A DNA stretch of 64,000 nucleotides from Akkermansiaceae bacterium (lineage in GTDB: Bacteria > Verrucomicrobiota > Verrucomicrobiia > Verrucomicrobiales > Akkermansiaceae). The notes beneath the pieces were generated by a model. The model worked only from the letters and a program-made list of their open reading frames with translations. It had not been told where the DNA came from and did not search any database. Below are positions 37,149 through 47,270 of the stretch, one piece after another (the first letter of the stretch is position 1; each line of letters starts with the position of its first letter). Made by a program: the position numbers and the translations under genes. Where the stretch lies: positions 62,001 to 126,000 of the forward strand of contig JACKQB010000002.1 in assembly GCA_024233115.1 (NCBI GenBank), in the 5' to 3' direction.

Positions 37149-38693
37149 TTATTTCGCCTGCCCCATAAACTCAGCCTCTGTCATCCAGGAAAGCTCCCTC
37201 CAGTAGCCGGTGTCGTTGGCTTGACGGGCACCGGGGGTTGTTCTTCCCTGCACCACGATCGACGTGGCTAGCTTTTGGAGTTGCTGCACTTTTTCAGGAT
37301 GCCCATTGGCGAGGTTATTTGTTTCGGCGGGGTCGGCCGCAAGGTTATACAACTCCGCTTTGTGTTTTTTGTTAGGCAGGATGAGTTTCCAATCCCCCCC
37401 GGTGATGGCGTAACGTCCGTCACCGGATTCGTTGCTCCGGGTGATGATCGGCAGGCGTTGGTGCCCGGATTCAGGATTGGTCAAAACCGAGGCAAAACTC
37501 TGGCTGTCCTCGCCTGCGGTATCAGGTAGTTTTTTACCGAGGATTTCTGCGAAGGTGGCCAGCAAATCGGTCTGTCCAACAACGCCATTCCATTGACGAC
37601 CGGACTGGGCGATACCAGCAGGCCAGCGGACCATAAACGGCACCCGGTGCCCGCCCTCATAGACAGAGCGTTTGCCCATGCGGTAGCCACCGCGGCTATC
37701 GTGTCCGGTTTCCTCCAAGCGTGACGACCAGGATTTCTCGGGGCCATTGTCGCTACTGTAGATAACCATAGTATTCTGATCGAGTCCTTGAGCTTTAAGG
37801 AATTTCAAAATACGTCCGACGTGATAATCCGTCTCGATGACAAACTCACCGTAGGCCCCCGCCCCCCCTTGGCCGTGGAATTCGGGCAATGGACAAACCG
37901 GATAATGCGGTGAGGTATACGGCAGGTAGAGGAAAAACGGTTTCCCCGCCTTGGCGTCAGCGGTTTTCCCCGTGAGCCACTCGATCGCCTTGTCGGTGAA
38001 ACGTGTCAGGCATTGGTTGTCGATAAAATCCGGAGCGACCTCAAGACCGCGCTTACCACCGTCATTGTAGGGCGGCATAATCCGGTAGTCGAGGTAGCGC
38101 GGGTTTTTCTTCTTCTTGGTATAGAGCGTTGGCGGCACCTTGGCGTAGCGCCCTTCAAACCAAGCCAGCACGCCGAAGTTGAGGGAGGCAGGCACCCCGA
38201 AATAATAGTCGAACCCCTTATCAAGAGGCATGTCCTTGGTCGGTTTCGACCAGTCACGGTCCTGCCGAGTTCCTGGAAAATCCATACCGAGATGCCACTT
38301 GCCCACCATGGCCGTGTGGTAGCCGTTTTCTTTGAGCAGCGACGCCAGCGTCATCCGTCCATCCGCGATCATACACTTTCCCTCGGATTGCATCACACCG
38401 GACTTGCGCACTGTGCGCCAAGGATAGCGACCGGTGAGCAAGCCATATCTGGATGGAGTGCACACCGAGTCCGCACTATGGCCATTGGTAAATGCGATTC
38501 CTTCGTTGACTAACATATCCAGATTGGGAGTCTTGAACTTTGCCTCCGGATTGAGAGCACTCACATCACCATAGCCCTGATCATCGGTATAGATGACGAT
38601 GATGTTAGGCTTTGCCGCGGCGGCGAATACCGTGGGAGTGATCACAAAATAGAGCCCGAGGATGAGTTGAGTGCAGAGATTCGGAATTTTCAT
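37149..38693 (-). CDS. S1-family sulfatase 2 (arylsulfatase A-like)
   Basis: 514 residues with signal peptide ending VFAAAA. YTDDQGYGDVS carries metal ligands; Cys78 lies in CTPSRYGLLTG, the formylglycine site; further motifs are GKWHLGMDFPG, YSSDNGPEKSW and YEGGHRVPFMVRWP. The start at 38693 (MKIPNLC) gives the cleaner signal peptide. It belongs to the subgroup with the A-K-F-K-T-P-N insert after the first metal motif and RKSGVMQSEG after the active site, distinct from the other sulfatases here. Confidence 0.92.
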   Translation of the reverse strand: MKIPNLCTQLILGLYFVITPTVFAAAAKPNIIVIYTDDQGYGDVSALNPEAKFKTPNLDMLVNEGIAFTNGHSADSVCTPSRYGLLTGRYPWRTVRKSGVMQSEGKCMIADGRMTLASLLKENGYHTAMVGKWHLGMDFPGTRQDRDWSKPTKDMPLDKGFDYYFGVPASLNFGVLAWFEGRYAKVPPTLYTKKKKNPRYLDYRIMPPYNDGGKRGLEVAPDFIDNQCLTRFTDKAIEWLTGKTADAKAGKPFFLYLPYTSPHYPVCPLPEFHGQGGAGAYGEFVIETDYHVGRILKFLKAQGLDQNTMVIYSSDNGPEKSWSSRLEETGHDSRGGYRMGKRSVYEGGHRVPFMVRWPAGIAQSGRQWNGVVGQTDLLATFAEILGKKLPDTAGEDSQSFASVLTNPESGHQRLPIITRSNESGDGRYAITGGDWKLILPNKKHKAELYNLAADPAETNNLANGHPEKVQQLQKLATSIVVQGRTTPGARQANDTGYWRELSWMTEAEFMGQAK

Positions 38694-38787
38694 AATTGTC
38701 ACAATGGTTCAAGGATAGTGTGGTGTTGCCAGTGGCTGCCGACTTATAGACCGATTTTGTTGTTTACGGGATGTCTTTGTCTGTTTG

Positions 38788-39753
38788 TCATTTCAGATGG
38801 TCGACAAAAAACCGGGCGGATGCCGCAACGATTTCATGGCGTGAAGGACTGATATCAGCATCGACCTTACGCCAGTTATGCCCTGCGTTCCTGACAATGA
38901 GAGTTTTTACCGGAGCACCCGACTCCTTGGCTTTTTCCGCCATGTGGTAGGCATGTTTCACAGGAATGGTGGTGTCTTTATCGCCTTGGATCAAGAGAAG
39001 TGGAGGGCTGTTCTTGTTGAGATAGTTGATCGGACTCATTTCCCGATAGAGCCGTAATTTTTCCCCAGCTGTAACGCCTGTATCGACGATACGAGGGCCA
39101 AAGCGGTCTTTGAAACCGGGTCGATCGTCGTGATTGAACAAGTCCGTTTTCTCAAAGTCGCACGGACCATACCATGAAAGACCGGCTGTGACGTTGTAGT
39201 CGACGTCTGCCAGATCCTTGTCGCCAGCCAGGGCTTTGGCCGGTGCCAGGGCCAGCATCTGCGCAATATGCCCGCCAGCGGAATCGCCAAAGACAAAGAG
39301 CTTCCCAGGATCAATACCGAGAGACCTGCTGTTTTTGACCAGGTATCTGATGGCGTCCTTTGAGTCGATCACGCAGTCGCGCATCCTGACAGTGCCTTCC
39401 TTACTGTATAATCGATAGTCCACTGAGACGATGCAGAAGCCTTTATTGACCAGGATTTTGAAAAGCGGAGCAAAACCACCGCTGGCGGCACCGAACCGAC
39501 TTCCCGCCGCCCAGCCTCCGCCGTGGGTGTAAACGATCACCGGGCATGGGCGACCGGCCTTTGCATCGGGGTAATACAGATCGAATTCCAGCTGACGTTT
39601 GCCGACGGTTTTATAGACCACACCGAGTTTTCTAGGGTAACCGGTTTCCAGTGCTTTTCTCGGTTTATTCGGCTTCTTCGCCTTTTCCGCCTGCGCGTCA
39701 ATGGGAATCAGGCATAGTAGTAGTGCCAACAGGGTGCAAATATGTATTTTCAT
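38788..39753 (-). CDS. Secreted alpha/beta-hydrolase esterase (BD-FAE-like)
   Basis: 321 residues. Signal peptide MKIHICTLLALLLCLIPIDAQ, then an esterase/lipase core: oxyanion HGGGW (77-81), nucleophile Ser158 in GDSAGG, an acid in LLIQGDKDTTIP, and a late His in NAGHNW. Such enzymes remove acetyl or feruloyl groups from polysaccharides or, in other families, hydrolyse carbamates. Lying between a sulfatase and the O-acetylesterase, deacetylation of the target glycan is the likely role. ATG 39753 was chosen for the signal peptide; ORF continuation to 39774 is possible. Confidence 0.88.
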   Translation of the reverse strand: MKIHICTLLALLLCLIPIDAQAEKAKKPNKPRKALETGYPRKLGVVYKTVGKRQLEFDLYYPDAKAGRPCPVIVYTHGGGWAAGSRFGAASGGFAPLFKILVNKGFCIVSVDYRLYSKEGTVRMRDCVIDSKDAIRYLVKNSRSLGIDPGKLFVFGDSAGGHIAQMLALAPAKALAGDKDLADVDYNVTAGLSWYGPCDFEKTDLFNHDDRPGFKDRFGPRIVDTGVTAGEKLRLYREMSPINYLNKNSPPLLLIQGDKDTTIPVKHAYHMAEKAKESGAPVKTLIVRNAGHNWRKVDADISPSRHEIVAASARFFVDHLK

Positions 39754-39804
39754 GTTGTGATAATGTGAGGTCACGGTGGTACCCGGGGAATGGATGAAAC
39801 TGCG

Positions 39805-41337
39805 CTATGGCTTGAAGTGATCGGTTCTAAACGGATAGGCAGGAAGCCCGCTGCCATTAACGAGATTGACCTTCGGCATACCAGCGAAAGCGTAGCGAAC
39901 GTAAAGGGGTTTTGCCACTTCAGGTGAATGCAGCACGACACTCTGTCCCGCTATCTTTGTTTGTGCGCGCACCCACTTTTGGGAATTGTCTGCAATCCAG
40001 AACGCGGTCGGGGCTTTCCCATCCTTGGTTCTCAGACCGTCGGCATGATCGAAATTAACTGTTAGATGATGTCCTTTCGACTCGACATTTCTAACCACCG
40101 GCCCCTGTGCGACAATCTGCATGCCCAGGGTATCGCGTGCTGCCAACAGAGCAAGACGTTGCCCCACCGGAAGTTTATCTTTCGGGTGTACGTTCTTGAG
40201 ATCACCCAGATCAATCGTATTTGCGACACTGACCCCTTTCAACCCCAAGGCCTTCAACTGGGATTCACGCATCCAGGCCCACGAGTGAGCGGTCGGGCTA
40301 TCCGGTGCCTTATCCGGTCCTGTCTTCAAGCACTGACCGTAACCAGGCAACATGGTGACGAGAAAATGAAATTCCTCGCTCCCCCATTGTTTCCTGTAGC
40401 GCTGCATCCATTGTTTTAAAACATCGCCATAGATCAGCATCCCTGAGTTGCGTGAGAACCATGGGGTTTTAACCATGCCATACATTGACTGGGTATTGCG
40501 TTCGCCCTGGTACCACACCAAGCCACGGCATGCATACGGAGCCAGCGGATGCATCATCGCGTTGTAGAGGATATTCGACTGCCGCCGCAGGAAAACATCC
40601 TCCTGCTGGCTCCACCCCTTGGGCTTGTTCAGAGCTGCCTTGATTTGATTCCGGGCTTCCGTATTGGCGTCAAACTCATCCATCATGGTCCTGAAGTGCG
40701 GAACGCTGTCCACCATATCGCGTGGCATCCATGCTTCTAGTGATGAGCTTCCCCAACACGATAAAATAATACCAACCGGCACGTCAGCAGCAGCTTGCAA
40801 CGAGTGGGCAAAGGCAAACGCCACCGCACTATCCGGGTAGCGGTCGACCCACCCACCTTCACAGTAGGCCTGTTCGGTAAATGCCACCGTGCGTTTAACG
40901 GCGAAACTGCGGATGTTTTTTGACCTGGGAATCAGAGCCTTCACTTCTGGTGCAGCGTTGACACCATACTGCATATTTGACTGCCCCGAGCAAATCCATA
41001 CCTCACCGACAAGCACGTCATTCAATTTCAGCTCTTCGACCTTTGACTGATACTCGCAAGATATGGTGAACGTCCTCGCTTGATAACTGCCGGACAAAGG
41101 ATCAAGCTTGAGCATCCATTTTCCGTCGGGAGTCGCGGTCGTGCCTTTTTTCTGACCGGCAAAAACCACCGTCACCTTCGCGCCCGGATCAGCCTCACCC
41201 CAAACCGGCACCGGCACGTCCCGTTGCAGCACCATGTGATCCTGGAACAGCGAAGCAGGTCGCAGCCCGGCATTTGATTGACTGGCTGTGCATGCGAGCA
41301 AGACAGCGCCAAGATACAGGAGGTCAGTCAGCTTCAT
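39805..41337 (-). CDS. Sialate O-acetylesterase-type esterase
   Basis: 510 residues, signal peptide to ~23. An N-terminal beta-sandwich (LFQDHMVLQRDVPVPVWG) is followed by an SGNH-like hydrolase domain with Ser120 in WICSGQSNM, plus SCWGSSSLEAWMP and GLVWYQGERN with the block-V-like residues. Relatives remove O-acetyl groups from sialic acids, xylan or other glycans. Fucoidans are often O-acetylated, so deacetylation before fucosidase action is plausible. The gene lies 41 bp downstream of the beta-propeller hydrolase. Confidence 0.9.
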   Translation of the reverse strand: MKLTDLLYLGAVLLACTASQSNAGLRPASLFQDHMVLQRDVPVPVWGEADPGAKVTVVFAGQKKGTTATPDGKWMLKLDPLSGSYQARTFTISCEYQSKVEELKLNDVLVGEVWICSGQSNMQYGVNAAPEVKALIPRSKNIRSFAVKRTVAFTEQAYCEGGWVDRYPDSAVAFAFAHSLQAAADVPVGIILSCWGSSSLEAWMPRDMVDSVPHFRTMMDEFDANTEARNQIKAALNKPKGWSQQEDVFLRRQSNILYNAMMHPLAPYACRGLVWYQGERNTQSMYGMVKTPWFSRNSGMLIYGDVLKQWMQRYRKQWGSEEFHFLVTMLPGYGQCLKTGPDKAPDSPTAHSWAWMRESQLKALGLKGVSVANTIDLGDLKNVHPKDKLPVGQRLALLAARDTLGMQIVAQGPVVRNVESKGHHLTVNFDHADGLRTKDGKAPTAFWIADNSQKWVRAQTKIAGQSVVLHSPEVAKPLYVRYAFAGMPKVNLVNGSGLPAYPFRTDHFKP

Positions 41338-41377
41338 GGATTGAAATTAAACAGGGCCAGCCACAAGTCAATGGAAC

Positions 41378-42412
41378 CTATTGTTGTGGCTCCCCGTCCC
41401 AGCCATTGATCTTGAGGATATAGCCGGCTGTGGAATCCTTATCGTGGCAGGCGAGGAACAGGTAGTCGGGTTTGCCATCCTTCCAGAGAATACTTGGGCG
41501 CTCGGTGCGGGCGAGCTCGTGACCGTAATAGACGTTGTTGGTCTGGTAGCCGACTTTGGGAATGCCCCAGTCGATTCCATCTTTCGATTGGTAGATCAGA
41601 CCGGGGCGGAAGCCGCCGTTCTTTTCCTTGGCCGCGCGAGTGCCTTCCAACATACCTTTGACGTTCTGGCGATCCTCCACGATCATGTAATACATACCTT
41701 GATAGAAGAATGCGTAAGGATCTTCGATATCCATACCCTTATCCGCATAGGTAATAACCGGACTCTCCTTGGAGACCTGGTAGGGGCCTTCGATGTTGTC
41801 ACTGGTGGCCAGTGATATCTCCCGAAGGACCAGACCCTTATTCTTTGTCATCGTCTTGTGATAGATCCGGAATTGGCCATCGGGGGCGGCGACGAAGCTG
41901 GGGTTGGACGCGTGATCGCCGTTTTGATCGCTTGCTTTGAGCACCGGGTTGTGGGGGCTTTCTTTCCAGGGCCCATTGAGTGATTTGGCGGTGGCGATGC
42001 CAACCTCTTGCTTGGAGCCATTCTCATCGCTGTGTCGGTTCAGCAGAAAGACCAAAACGTAAGTATCCCCCACCTTGGAAATCTGCGGATTGTGATAGCT
42101 GGCTTTGTCACTGACAAACACATCACCTAACAATTTGTATGGTCCTTCCGGCTTATCGGCGACCCAGTGGGCAATTTTGCTATTCTTAATCCAGCTTCCT
42201 CCTTTCAGGGGGATAATCGAGTTAAAGACATGCACCTTGCCGGCATCGTCATAAATGGGTGCCATACCCCATGTCCAAGAGCCTTCCGGAGATGGTAGAA
42301 TAAACGGACCGGGGACCAGCGACTTCACAAAGGCTGATTGCTCTATGCCGGATGCAGGATGAGATAAAAACCCGAAGGCGATGATCGAGGATAATAGGTA
42401 GTTTAATTTCAT
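41378..42412 (-). CDS. Five-bladed beta-propeller glycoside hydrolase, GH43/GH117-like
   Basis: 344 residues with signal peptide (to ~22). Propeller signatures: GSWTWGMAPIYDD (candidate catalytic base Asp), SYHNPQISKVGDTYVLVF, ASNPSFVAAPDGQFRIYH and KGMDIEDPYAFFYQGMYYMIVEDR, with TERPSILWKDGKPDYLFLAC at the end. This is the clan F-type fold; family and substrate cannot be settled by eye. Members of such families cut arabinose, anhydrogalactose or other terminal sugars. It sits 45 bp after a sulfatase in the array. Confidence 0.72.
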   Translation of the reverse strand: MKLNYLLSSIIAFGFLSHPASGIEQSAFVKSLVPGPFILPSPEGSWTWGMAPIYDDAGKVHVFNSIIPLKGGSWIKNSKIAHWVADKPEGPYKLLGDVFVSDKASYHNPQISKVGDTYVLVFLLNRHSDENGSKQEVGIATAKSLNGPWKESPHNPVLKASDQNGDHASNPSFVAAPDGQFRIYHKTMTKNKGLVLREISLATSDNIEGPYQVSKESPVITYADKGMDIEDPYAFFYQGMYYMIVEDRQNVKGMLEGTRAAKEKNGGFRPGLIYQSKDGIDWGIPKVGYQTNNVYYGHELARTERPSILWKDGKPDYLFLACHDKDSTAGYILKINGWDGEPQQ

Positions 42413-42457
42413 ATCGAGTTGTTGTGATGTTTGATTTGAGTGACAACCTTACTTTTT

Positions 42458-43870
42458 TTATTTTTGAGACGGACTTGGGTTTAACCTTTCTTTCGAGAAT
42501 AACCTGGGATTGGGCTCCGTGGGTAAAGTTTTGATCCATCTTTGGATTTTCCTAACCAGCTCATCCGCCACTTCCGGGTTTTGTGACTTGATGTCTCTTT
42601 TCTCCAATGGGTCCCGGGTGATGTCGTAGAGTTCCACTAATTCGAAATCCTTGCTGGTCAGCAACTTCCACTTACCATCGATAATCGCATAGTTATCGGG
42701 ACTTTTGTTAGTCTTCTGACTTTTCCAAAAGAGGGGTTTGTCACGCAGGGGTGCTTTTGCTCCCATGAGGACCTTCACCTGGCTTTTCCCATCGGGTATC
42801 AACTCCTTCGGCAGTGGCGCCCCGGCGATTTCACAAAAGGTGGGCAATAAATCCACGGCTGAAATCCAAGAGACTTTATCGGTCGCTCCCACTGCCACTT
42901 TACCTGGCCAGCGGACAAGGAAAGGAATCCCAATCCCCCCCTGATAGCTCGAAGCCTTCCGGCCTTTGCGGCCTCCGGTGGTCCCCACACTGGCTTCGAT
43001 ACCATAACCACCACCGGTAGCCGTATCCGTCATCATCTTAAGGGGTTTCTTGTTTTTCTCTGAATCACCAGCCGGCCCGTTGTCCGAGCTGAAAACCACC
43101 AGCGTGTTATCGGTGAGCTTGAGGCGATCCAGCGTGTCCAAGACCTCGCCGATCCGATCATCCGCGTGTGAAAGCACCGATGCGTAGATATTATCATTGT
43201 CTGGTAGATCAGGGAAACGTTTGCGGTATTCGGGTAGTGTGTGAAATGGCGTGTGTGGCTCATGCACCCAGAGGTTGATAAAGAATGGCTTGCCCTCTTT
43301 GACGCTTTTCTCGATCAGGATAATAGCATTGCGGGCATCATCATGTACAGGCATTTGCTCGCCGGAGCAGTTAAAGGCAGCGACCATATCATAGCCGTAT
43401 TCTTCGGGTCGCGGCGAGTCGGGGATCATATTATTCGACAAATGCCATTTGCCGAAATGCCCGGTCATATAACCTGCGTTTTTAAGAATACGGGGCAGCA
43501 TCGGAAGCGAGGGATCGACCCAGTCAGGCATAGCCCGCTGGGCATTTGTAGCAACCCAGGCAAAGTGCCCGGTGACGCCAAGACGCGCTGGAAACAAGCC
43601 CGTCATCACCGCAGTGCGACTTGGTGAGCAAACGCCGCTGGCTACCGTGAAGTTGTGGAAATCAGTCCCCTCCCTGGCCAAGCGGTCAATGTTGGGGGTT
43701 TTCACATAGGGATGTCCGTGACAGCCCAGATCGCCCCAGCCCCAGTCGTCACCAAAGATAAACAGAATGTTAGGGCGCATTTTACTCGCCCCGTCAGCCG
43801 TTTCACTGGCAGCCACTGCATGGCATGCCAGAGACAGCATCAAAGTTGTTAGTGCCAATGGGGTTTTCAT
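42458..43870 (-). CDS. S1-family sulfatase 3
   Basis: 470 residues from ATG 43870, which starts the signal peptide (MKTPLALTTLMLSLACHAVA); the earlier ATG at 43945 would overlap the upstream gene. Metal motif FGDDWGWGD; Cys81 in CSPSRTAVMTG is the formylglycine precursor; GKWHLS and FSSDNGPAGDS follow. The stretch NLWVHEPHTPF resembles N-sulfoglucosamine/iduronate-type sulfatases, but substrate assignment by eye is unsafe. Confidence 0.92.
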   Translation of the reverse strand: MKTPLALTTLMLSLACHAVAASETADGASKMRPNILFIFGDDWGWGDLGCHGHPYVKTPNIDRLAREGTDFHNFTVASGVCSPSRTAVMTGLFPARLGVTGHFAWVATNAQRAMPDWVDPSLPMLPRILKNAGYMTGHFGKWHLSNNMIPDSPRPEEYGYDMVAAFNCSGEQMPVHDDARNAIILIEKSVKEGKPFFINLWVHEPHTPFHTLPEYRKRFPDLPDNDNIYASVLSHADDRIGEVLDTLDRLKLTDNTLVVFSSDNGPAGDSEKNKKPLKMMTDTATGGGYGIEASVGTTGGRKGRKASSYQGGIGIPFLVRWPGKVAVGATDKVSWISAVDLLPTFCEIAGAPLPKELIPDGKSQVKVLMGAKAPLRDKPLFWKSQKTNKSPDNYAIIDGKWKLLTSKDFELVELYDITRDPLEKRDIKSQNPEVADELVRKIQRWIKTLPTEPNPRLFSKERLNPSPSQK

Positions 43871-43923
43871 GGTGGGTAGTAATAGACTAAAGCTGTGATA
43901 CCTATGATTCGTTCTACCAAGCC

Positions 43924-45381
43924 TTAGAGTTGGGGTGCTTTCCACTGCGGGATTCCTGTCGATTCCTTTTGTTTGAGATAATTGGCCTCGAAGGGTTTTC
44001 CCACATCCAGTTTAGCATCCTCATTGACCATTAATGGTCGGGCTGATTTCCAGAAGCCGTCGTATGCCTTGTTTAACTCACTGACGACCTCCGGGTGGCT
44101 ATTGAAAACGTTGTTTTTTTCGCCTGGGTCCTGCTCGATGTTATAGAGAGCATTGGGTCCGACCAGACGCCACTTTTCGGTGCGCACGGCATAGTTTTTA
44201 TTTTTATAATGATCAGGATCAGGATCGCCCTTACCAAACCTTGGACCAGCGCCGGCTTTGGGCCAGCGACCGGAGTGGAAGAAGAGTTTACGGTCCGGCC
44301 AGGCTGCATTCCGGTCTTTCAGCAGTGGCATCAAACTGCGCCCCGCCAAGCCGAGGTTCGAAATATCGGCTCCAGCCAAGTCTGCAAAGGTCGGGAAAAT
44401 ATCGATGTGGCGGGCAAGTTGTCCAAGATCTCGACCCGCAGTGGTTGTCCCTGGGAGACGGAAGAAAAGCGGCACCCTGGCACCACCTTCATGCAGGGTG
44501 TTCTTCCCGCCGGTCATACCCGCGTTATAGATCCTTGAACCCATGGAGCTGCCGTTATCGGTGGTGAAAATGAGCAAGGTGTTTTGCGCCAGCCCCCACT
44601 CATCGAGTTTTTTCACAAGACGCCCGACGTTATCGTCCACATTGGTAATCATCCCGAAAAAGGCCGCGGTTTTATCATCCTTCACGTGAGCCTGATACAT
44701 GGCCTTATAGCTCTCCGGGGCAATAAACGGACCGTGCGGTGCGTTCAGTGCGATATAGGCAAAAAACGGCTGCTCCGCCTTCTGTTCTTTGATCCATCCC
44801 AAAGCCTGGCTGAAAAAGACATCCGTACAAAACCCCTTGGTCTTCACAAATACACCATTGTGGCGAATCGTGGGATCAAAATAGCTGTTTCCGGGCACAT
44901 CCCCCTGGCTGCCAGGAAATCTTTGTCCAATGCCACCGGCACCATGAATGAAGACCTCGTCGAAGCCGCGGCTACCAGGCTGATAGTCGTCCTCTTCACC
45001 CAAGTGCCATTTGCCAAAAATCCCGGTTTTGTAGCCTGCCTTCCGCAGCATCTCAGCCACGGTTGGCACCCCGAGCGCCATACGCTCGCGCTCAAGGATG
45101 GTATGGGTCACGCCGACCTTGAACGGCTCTTTCCCTGACATCAACGCAGCACGTGTGGGAGCACAGGTCGGGCTGACATGGTAGTCAGTGAAGCGGGTGC
45201 TCTGGGCGTAAAGCTTATCAATATTCGGGGTTTTGATAAACGGATGTCCGTGGCATGCCAGATCACCGTAACCCTGGTCATCGGTCATGACAAAGATAAT
45301 GTTAGGCTTCGCTGCATGCGCAGTGCAGGTGCCCAAACAGATGGCGAGCAGGGCGATGGCTTTGATGATATGCGATTTCAT
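43924..45381 (-). CDS. S1-family sulfatase 4 (trio member A)
   Basis: 485 residues, signal peptide ending AHA. MTDDQGYGDLACHGHPFIKTPNID holds metal ligands; Cys73 lies in CAPTRAALMSG; GKWHLGEEDDYQPGSRGFDE and TTDNGSSMG follow. Its C terminus (LMVNEDAKLD then GIPQWKAPQL) is shared with the sulfatases at 55.6 and 63 kb, so the three are close paralogues. No Shine-Dalgarno sequence precedes the ATG. Confidence 0.93.
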   Translation of the reverse strand: MKSHIIKAIALLAICLGTCTAHAAKPNIIFVMTDDQGYGDLACHGHPFIKTPNIDKLYAQSTRFTDYHVSPTCAPTRAALMSGKEPFKVGVTHTILERERMALGVPTVAEMLRKAGYKTGIFGKWHLGEEDDYQPGSRGFDEVFIHGAGGIGQRFPGSQGDVPGNSYFDPTIRHNGVFVKTKGFCTDVFFSQALGWIKEQKAEQPFFAYIALNAPHGPFIAPESYKAMYQAHVKDDKTAAFFGMITNVDDNVGRLVKKLDEWGLAQNTLLIFTTDNGSSMGSRIYNAGMTGGKNTLHEGGARVPLFFRLPGTTTAGRDLGQLARHIDIFPTFADLAGADISNLGLAGRSLMPLLKDRNAAWPDRKLFFHSGRWPKAGAGPRFGKGDPDPDHYKNKNYAVRTEKWRLVGPNALYNIEQDPGEKNNVFNSHPEVVSELNKAYDGFWKSARPLMVNEDAKLDVGKPFEANYLKQKESTGIPQWKAPQL

Positions 45382-45435
45382 GATTTATGATGCTGGTTTA
45401 CTGTCGGGCTAATGATTGCTTGCTCCGCAGGGTGT

Positions 45436-47268
45436 TTATTGGGTCGATGCCTCCTTGGTGTAGGTCATGTATCCATTCGAGTCGATGACGACAAAGCAGC
45501 AGTTGTGAATCCCAGCCGGGATGGCTGCGCTGACGCTGCGGCCATCGGCACTGATTGTTGCGATCGCGCGCATTCCCGGCAGCTTGGCATCATCCGGCAC
45601 CCCCACCATATTACGATCCCTCTTTTCCTTCTTTTCTTTTTTCTCAGAGAGGTAGATGACGTAAGCCGTCGTAATCGTTGGGCCAGCTTGACCGACGCTA
45701 ATGGTAGCGACCCGTGACGCGCTATTGAACTGTGGAGTGGAGATGACAGCCGCCGCTGTTTTCTTGTCTTCGAAAACCGGATTCAGATAAGGTCCTTCGG
45801 CGTGATTGGCGACAAGCTCGGCTTCGAGTGTCTTGCTGAGGCGCTCGACGACGGCGCGGAACTCGGGGTTTCTGGCTAAATCATGGACCTCTTCGTAGTC
45901 GTTCCGTTTCCCGTTCTTGGTGAGCTGATAGAGTTCATAATCATCGGAATTGTAGCGTTTGTAGAGTTTGAAGTCTCCGCTGCGGATGGCCGACTTCATG
46001 TTATTGTGTGGGAAGTGCCAGAACAGATGGTCTCGTTCAACGCCCTTGGCATCGACAATTTTTTGCGCCTTACCTTCCAACACAGGAGAAATATCCAACC
46101 CGCTGAGTTCCTTCGCATCAGCCGGGTCGATTTTCGAGCCGGTCAGTTTCAGGATCGTTGGGAAATAGTCGAGCTGATTCACCATGCCGTCGAATCGGCT
46201 GCCCTGTTTGATGCCAGGTCCGGTGACGACCATCGGCACACGGATACCACCTTCCTCCGCATGTTTTTTACCATACTTGAGAGGGGCGTTGTCGGAGAGG
46301 ATTTCCTTACCTTTGATCTCTGCGCCGCCATTGTCCGAGGTGAAGAAAATGTAGGTTGTCTCGCTGAGTTTTTTGCCGGGGTTTCTTGGGTCCTCTGTTT
46401 TCTCGAGATAGTCCACCAAGCGGCCCAGGCTCCAGTCCACCGTTGTGACCATGGAGGCAAAGTAGGGATTCTGTTGACCCGGCAGAGTCATCGCCCCTGG
46501 TTTGGGAGGGAATGGCTGACTGAATTTATCGCAGTAGTATTCCAGGAGCTCACCATTACGGGTTAGCATCGGCCAGTGTACCATCCAGTGGCAGAGGTTG
46601 AGGAAAAAGGGTTCACCTTTGCTCTTCTCGATAAAGTCGAGTGCCGACTCGGTGACTTCATCGTAAGGGTAGGAAATGCCTTCAGGCTTTTTCTTGCTGG
46701 TCGGGAAATATTTTTCCTTACTCAAGGGGTATTTGCGATCCTTGGCTGTGGCGAAATCTTTGGTGCGGTCTCCCATCCCCCGGTGTACACCGCGGTCTTG
46801 GCTGACCACATCAAATCCGTAGCTCGCCGCATTCGAGCCGCAGTGCCATTTCCCTGAGTGACCGGTGCGATAGCCGTTTGCCTTGAGTGCGTCTGCCAGG
46901 GTAAGCAGGTTCAGATCCAACGGGCTTTGAAGGTAAGGTGAGACAAGACGCTGGTCTTTTTTAGGCTTTGTCCGGACAGCCAGGTCAACGTGGGTCAGAC
47001 CTATTTTAGCAGGATGCTGCCCGGTCATGATCCCGGCCCGGGAAGGAGCACAGGTCGGGGCTGCTGAATAGGCCTGGGGAAAATTCATTCCAGCTTCGGC
47101 TAGCTTTTTAACGTGTGGAGTCTCGTAGGGGCACGGTTGATCCACATCGTTGAGCTGCACATCCTGCCAGCCGAGGTCATCGACATAAAAGATGATGATG
47201 TTAGGCTTCGGTGTCGCAGTGGCTGGAATGACCAGTAATAGCAGAATAACAAACAGGTATGCTTTCAT
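45436..47268 (-). CDS. S1-family sulfatase 5 with C-terminal beta domain
   Basis: 610 residues, the longest sulfatase here. Signal peptide to ~19; YVDDLGWQDVQ metal motif; Cys73 in CAPSRAGIMTG; GKWHCGSN (Cys where others have Leu) and FTSDNGGAEIKG. After ~490 an extra domain of about 110 residues follows the catalytic part, beta-rich and including a lysine cluster (SEKKEKKEKRDR) and AGIHNCCFVVIDSNGY. Such additions are usually accessory or carbohydrate-contacting domains. The stop lies 54 bp from the previous ATG, and the GH29 stop follows the ATG after 2 bp. Confidence 0.9.
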   Translation of the reverse strand: MKAYLFVILLLLVIPATATPKPNIIIFYVDDLGWQDVQLNDVDQPCPYETPHVKKLAEAGMNFPQAYSAAPTCAPSRAGIMTGQHPAKIGLTHVDLAVRTKPKKDQRLVSPYLQSPLDLNLLTLADALKANGYRTGHSGKWHCGSNAASYGFDVVSQDRGVHRGMGDRTKDFATAKDRKYPLSKEKYFPTSKKKPEGISYPYDEVTESALDFIEKSKGEPFFLNLCHWMVHWPMLTRNGELLEYYCDKFSQPFPPKPGAMTLPGQQNPYFASMVTTVDWSLGRLVDYLEKTEDPRNPGKKLSETTYIFFTSDNGGAEIKGKEILSDNAPLKYGKKHAEEGGIRVPMVVTGPGIKQGSRFDGMVNQLDYFPTILKLTGSKIDPADAKELSGLDISPVLEGKAQKIVDAKGVERDHLFWHFPHNNMKSAIRSGDFKLYKRYNSDDYELYQLTKNGKRNDYEEVHDLARNPEFRAVVERLSKTLEAELVANHAEGPYLNPVFEDKKTAAAVISTPQFNSASRVATISVGQAGPTITTAYVIYLSEKKEKKEKRDRNMVGVPDDAKLPGMRAIATISADGRSVSAAIPAGIHNCCFVVIDSNGYMTYTKEASTQ

Positions 47269-47270
47269 TG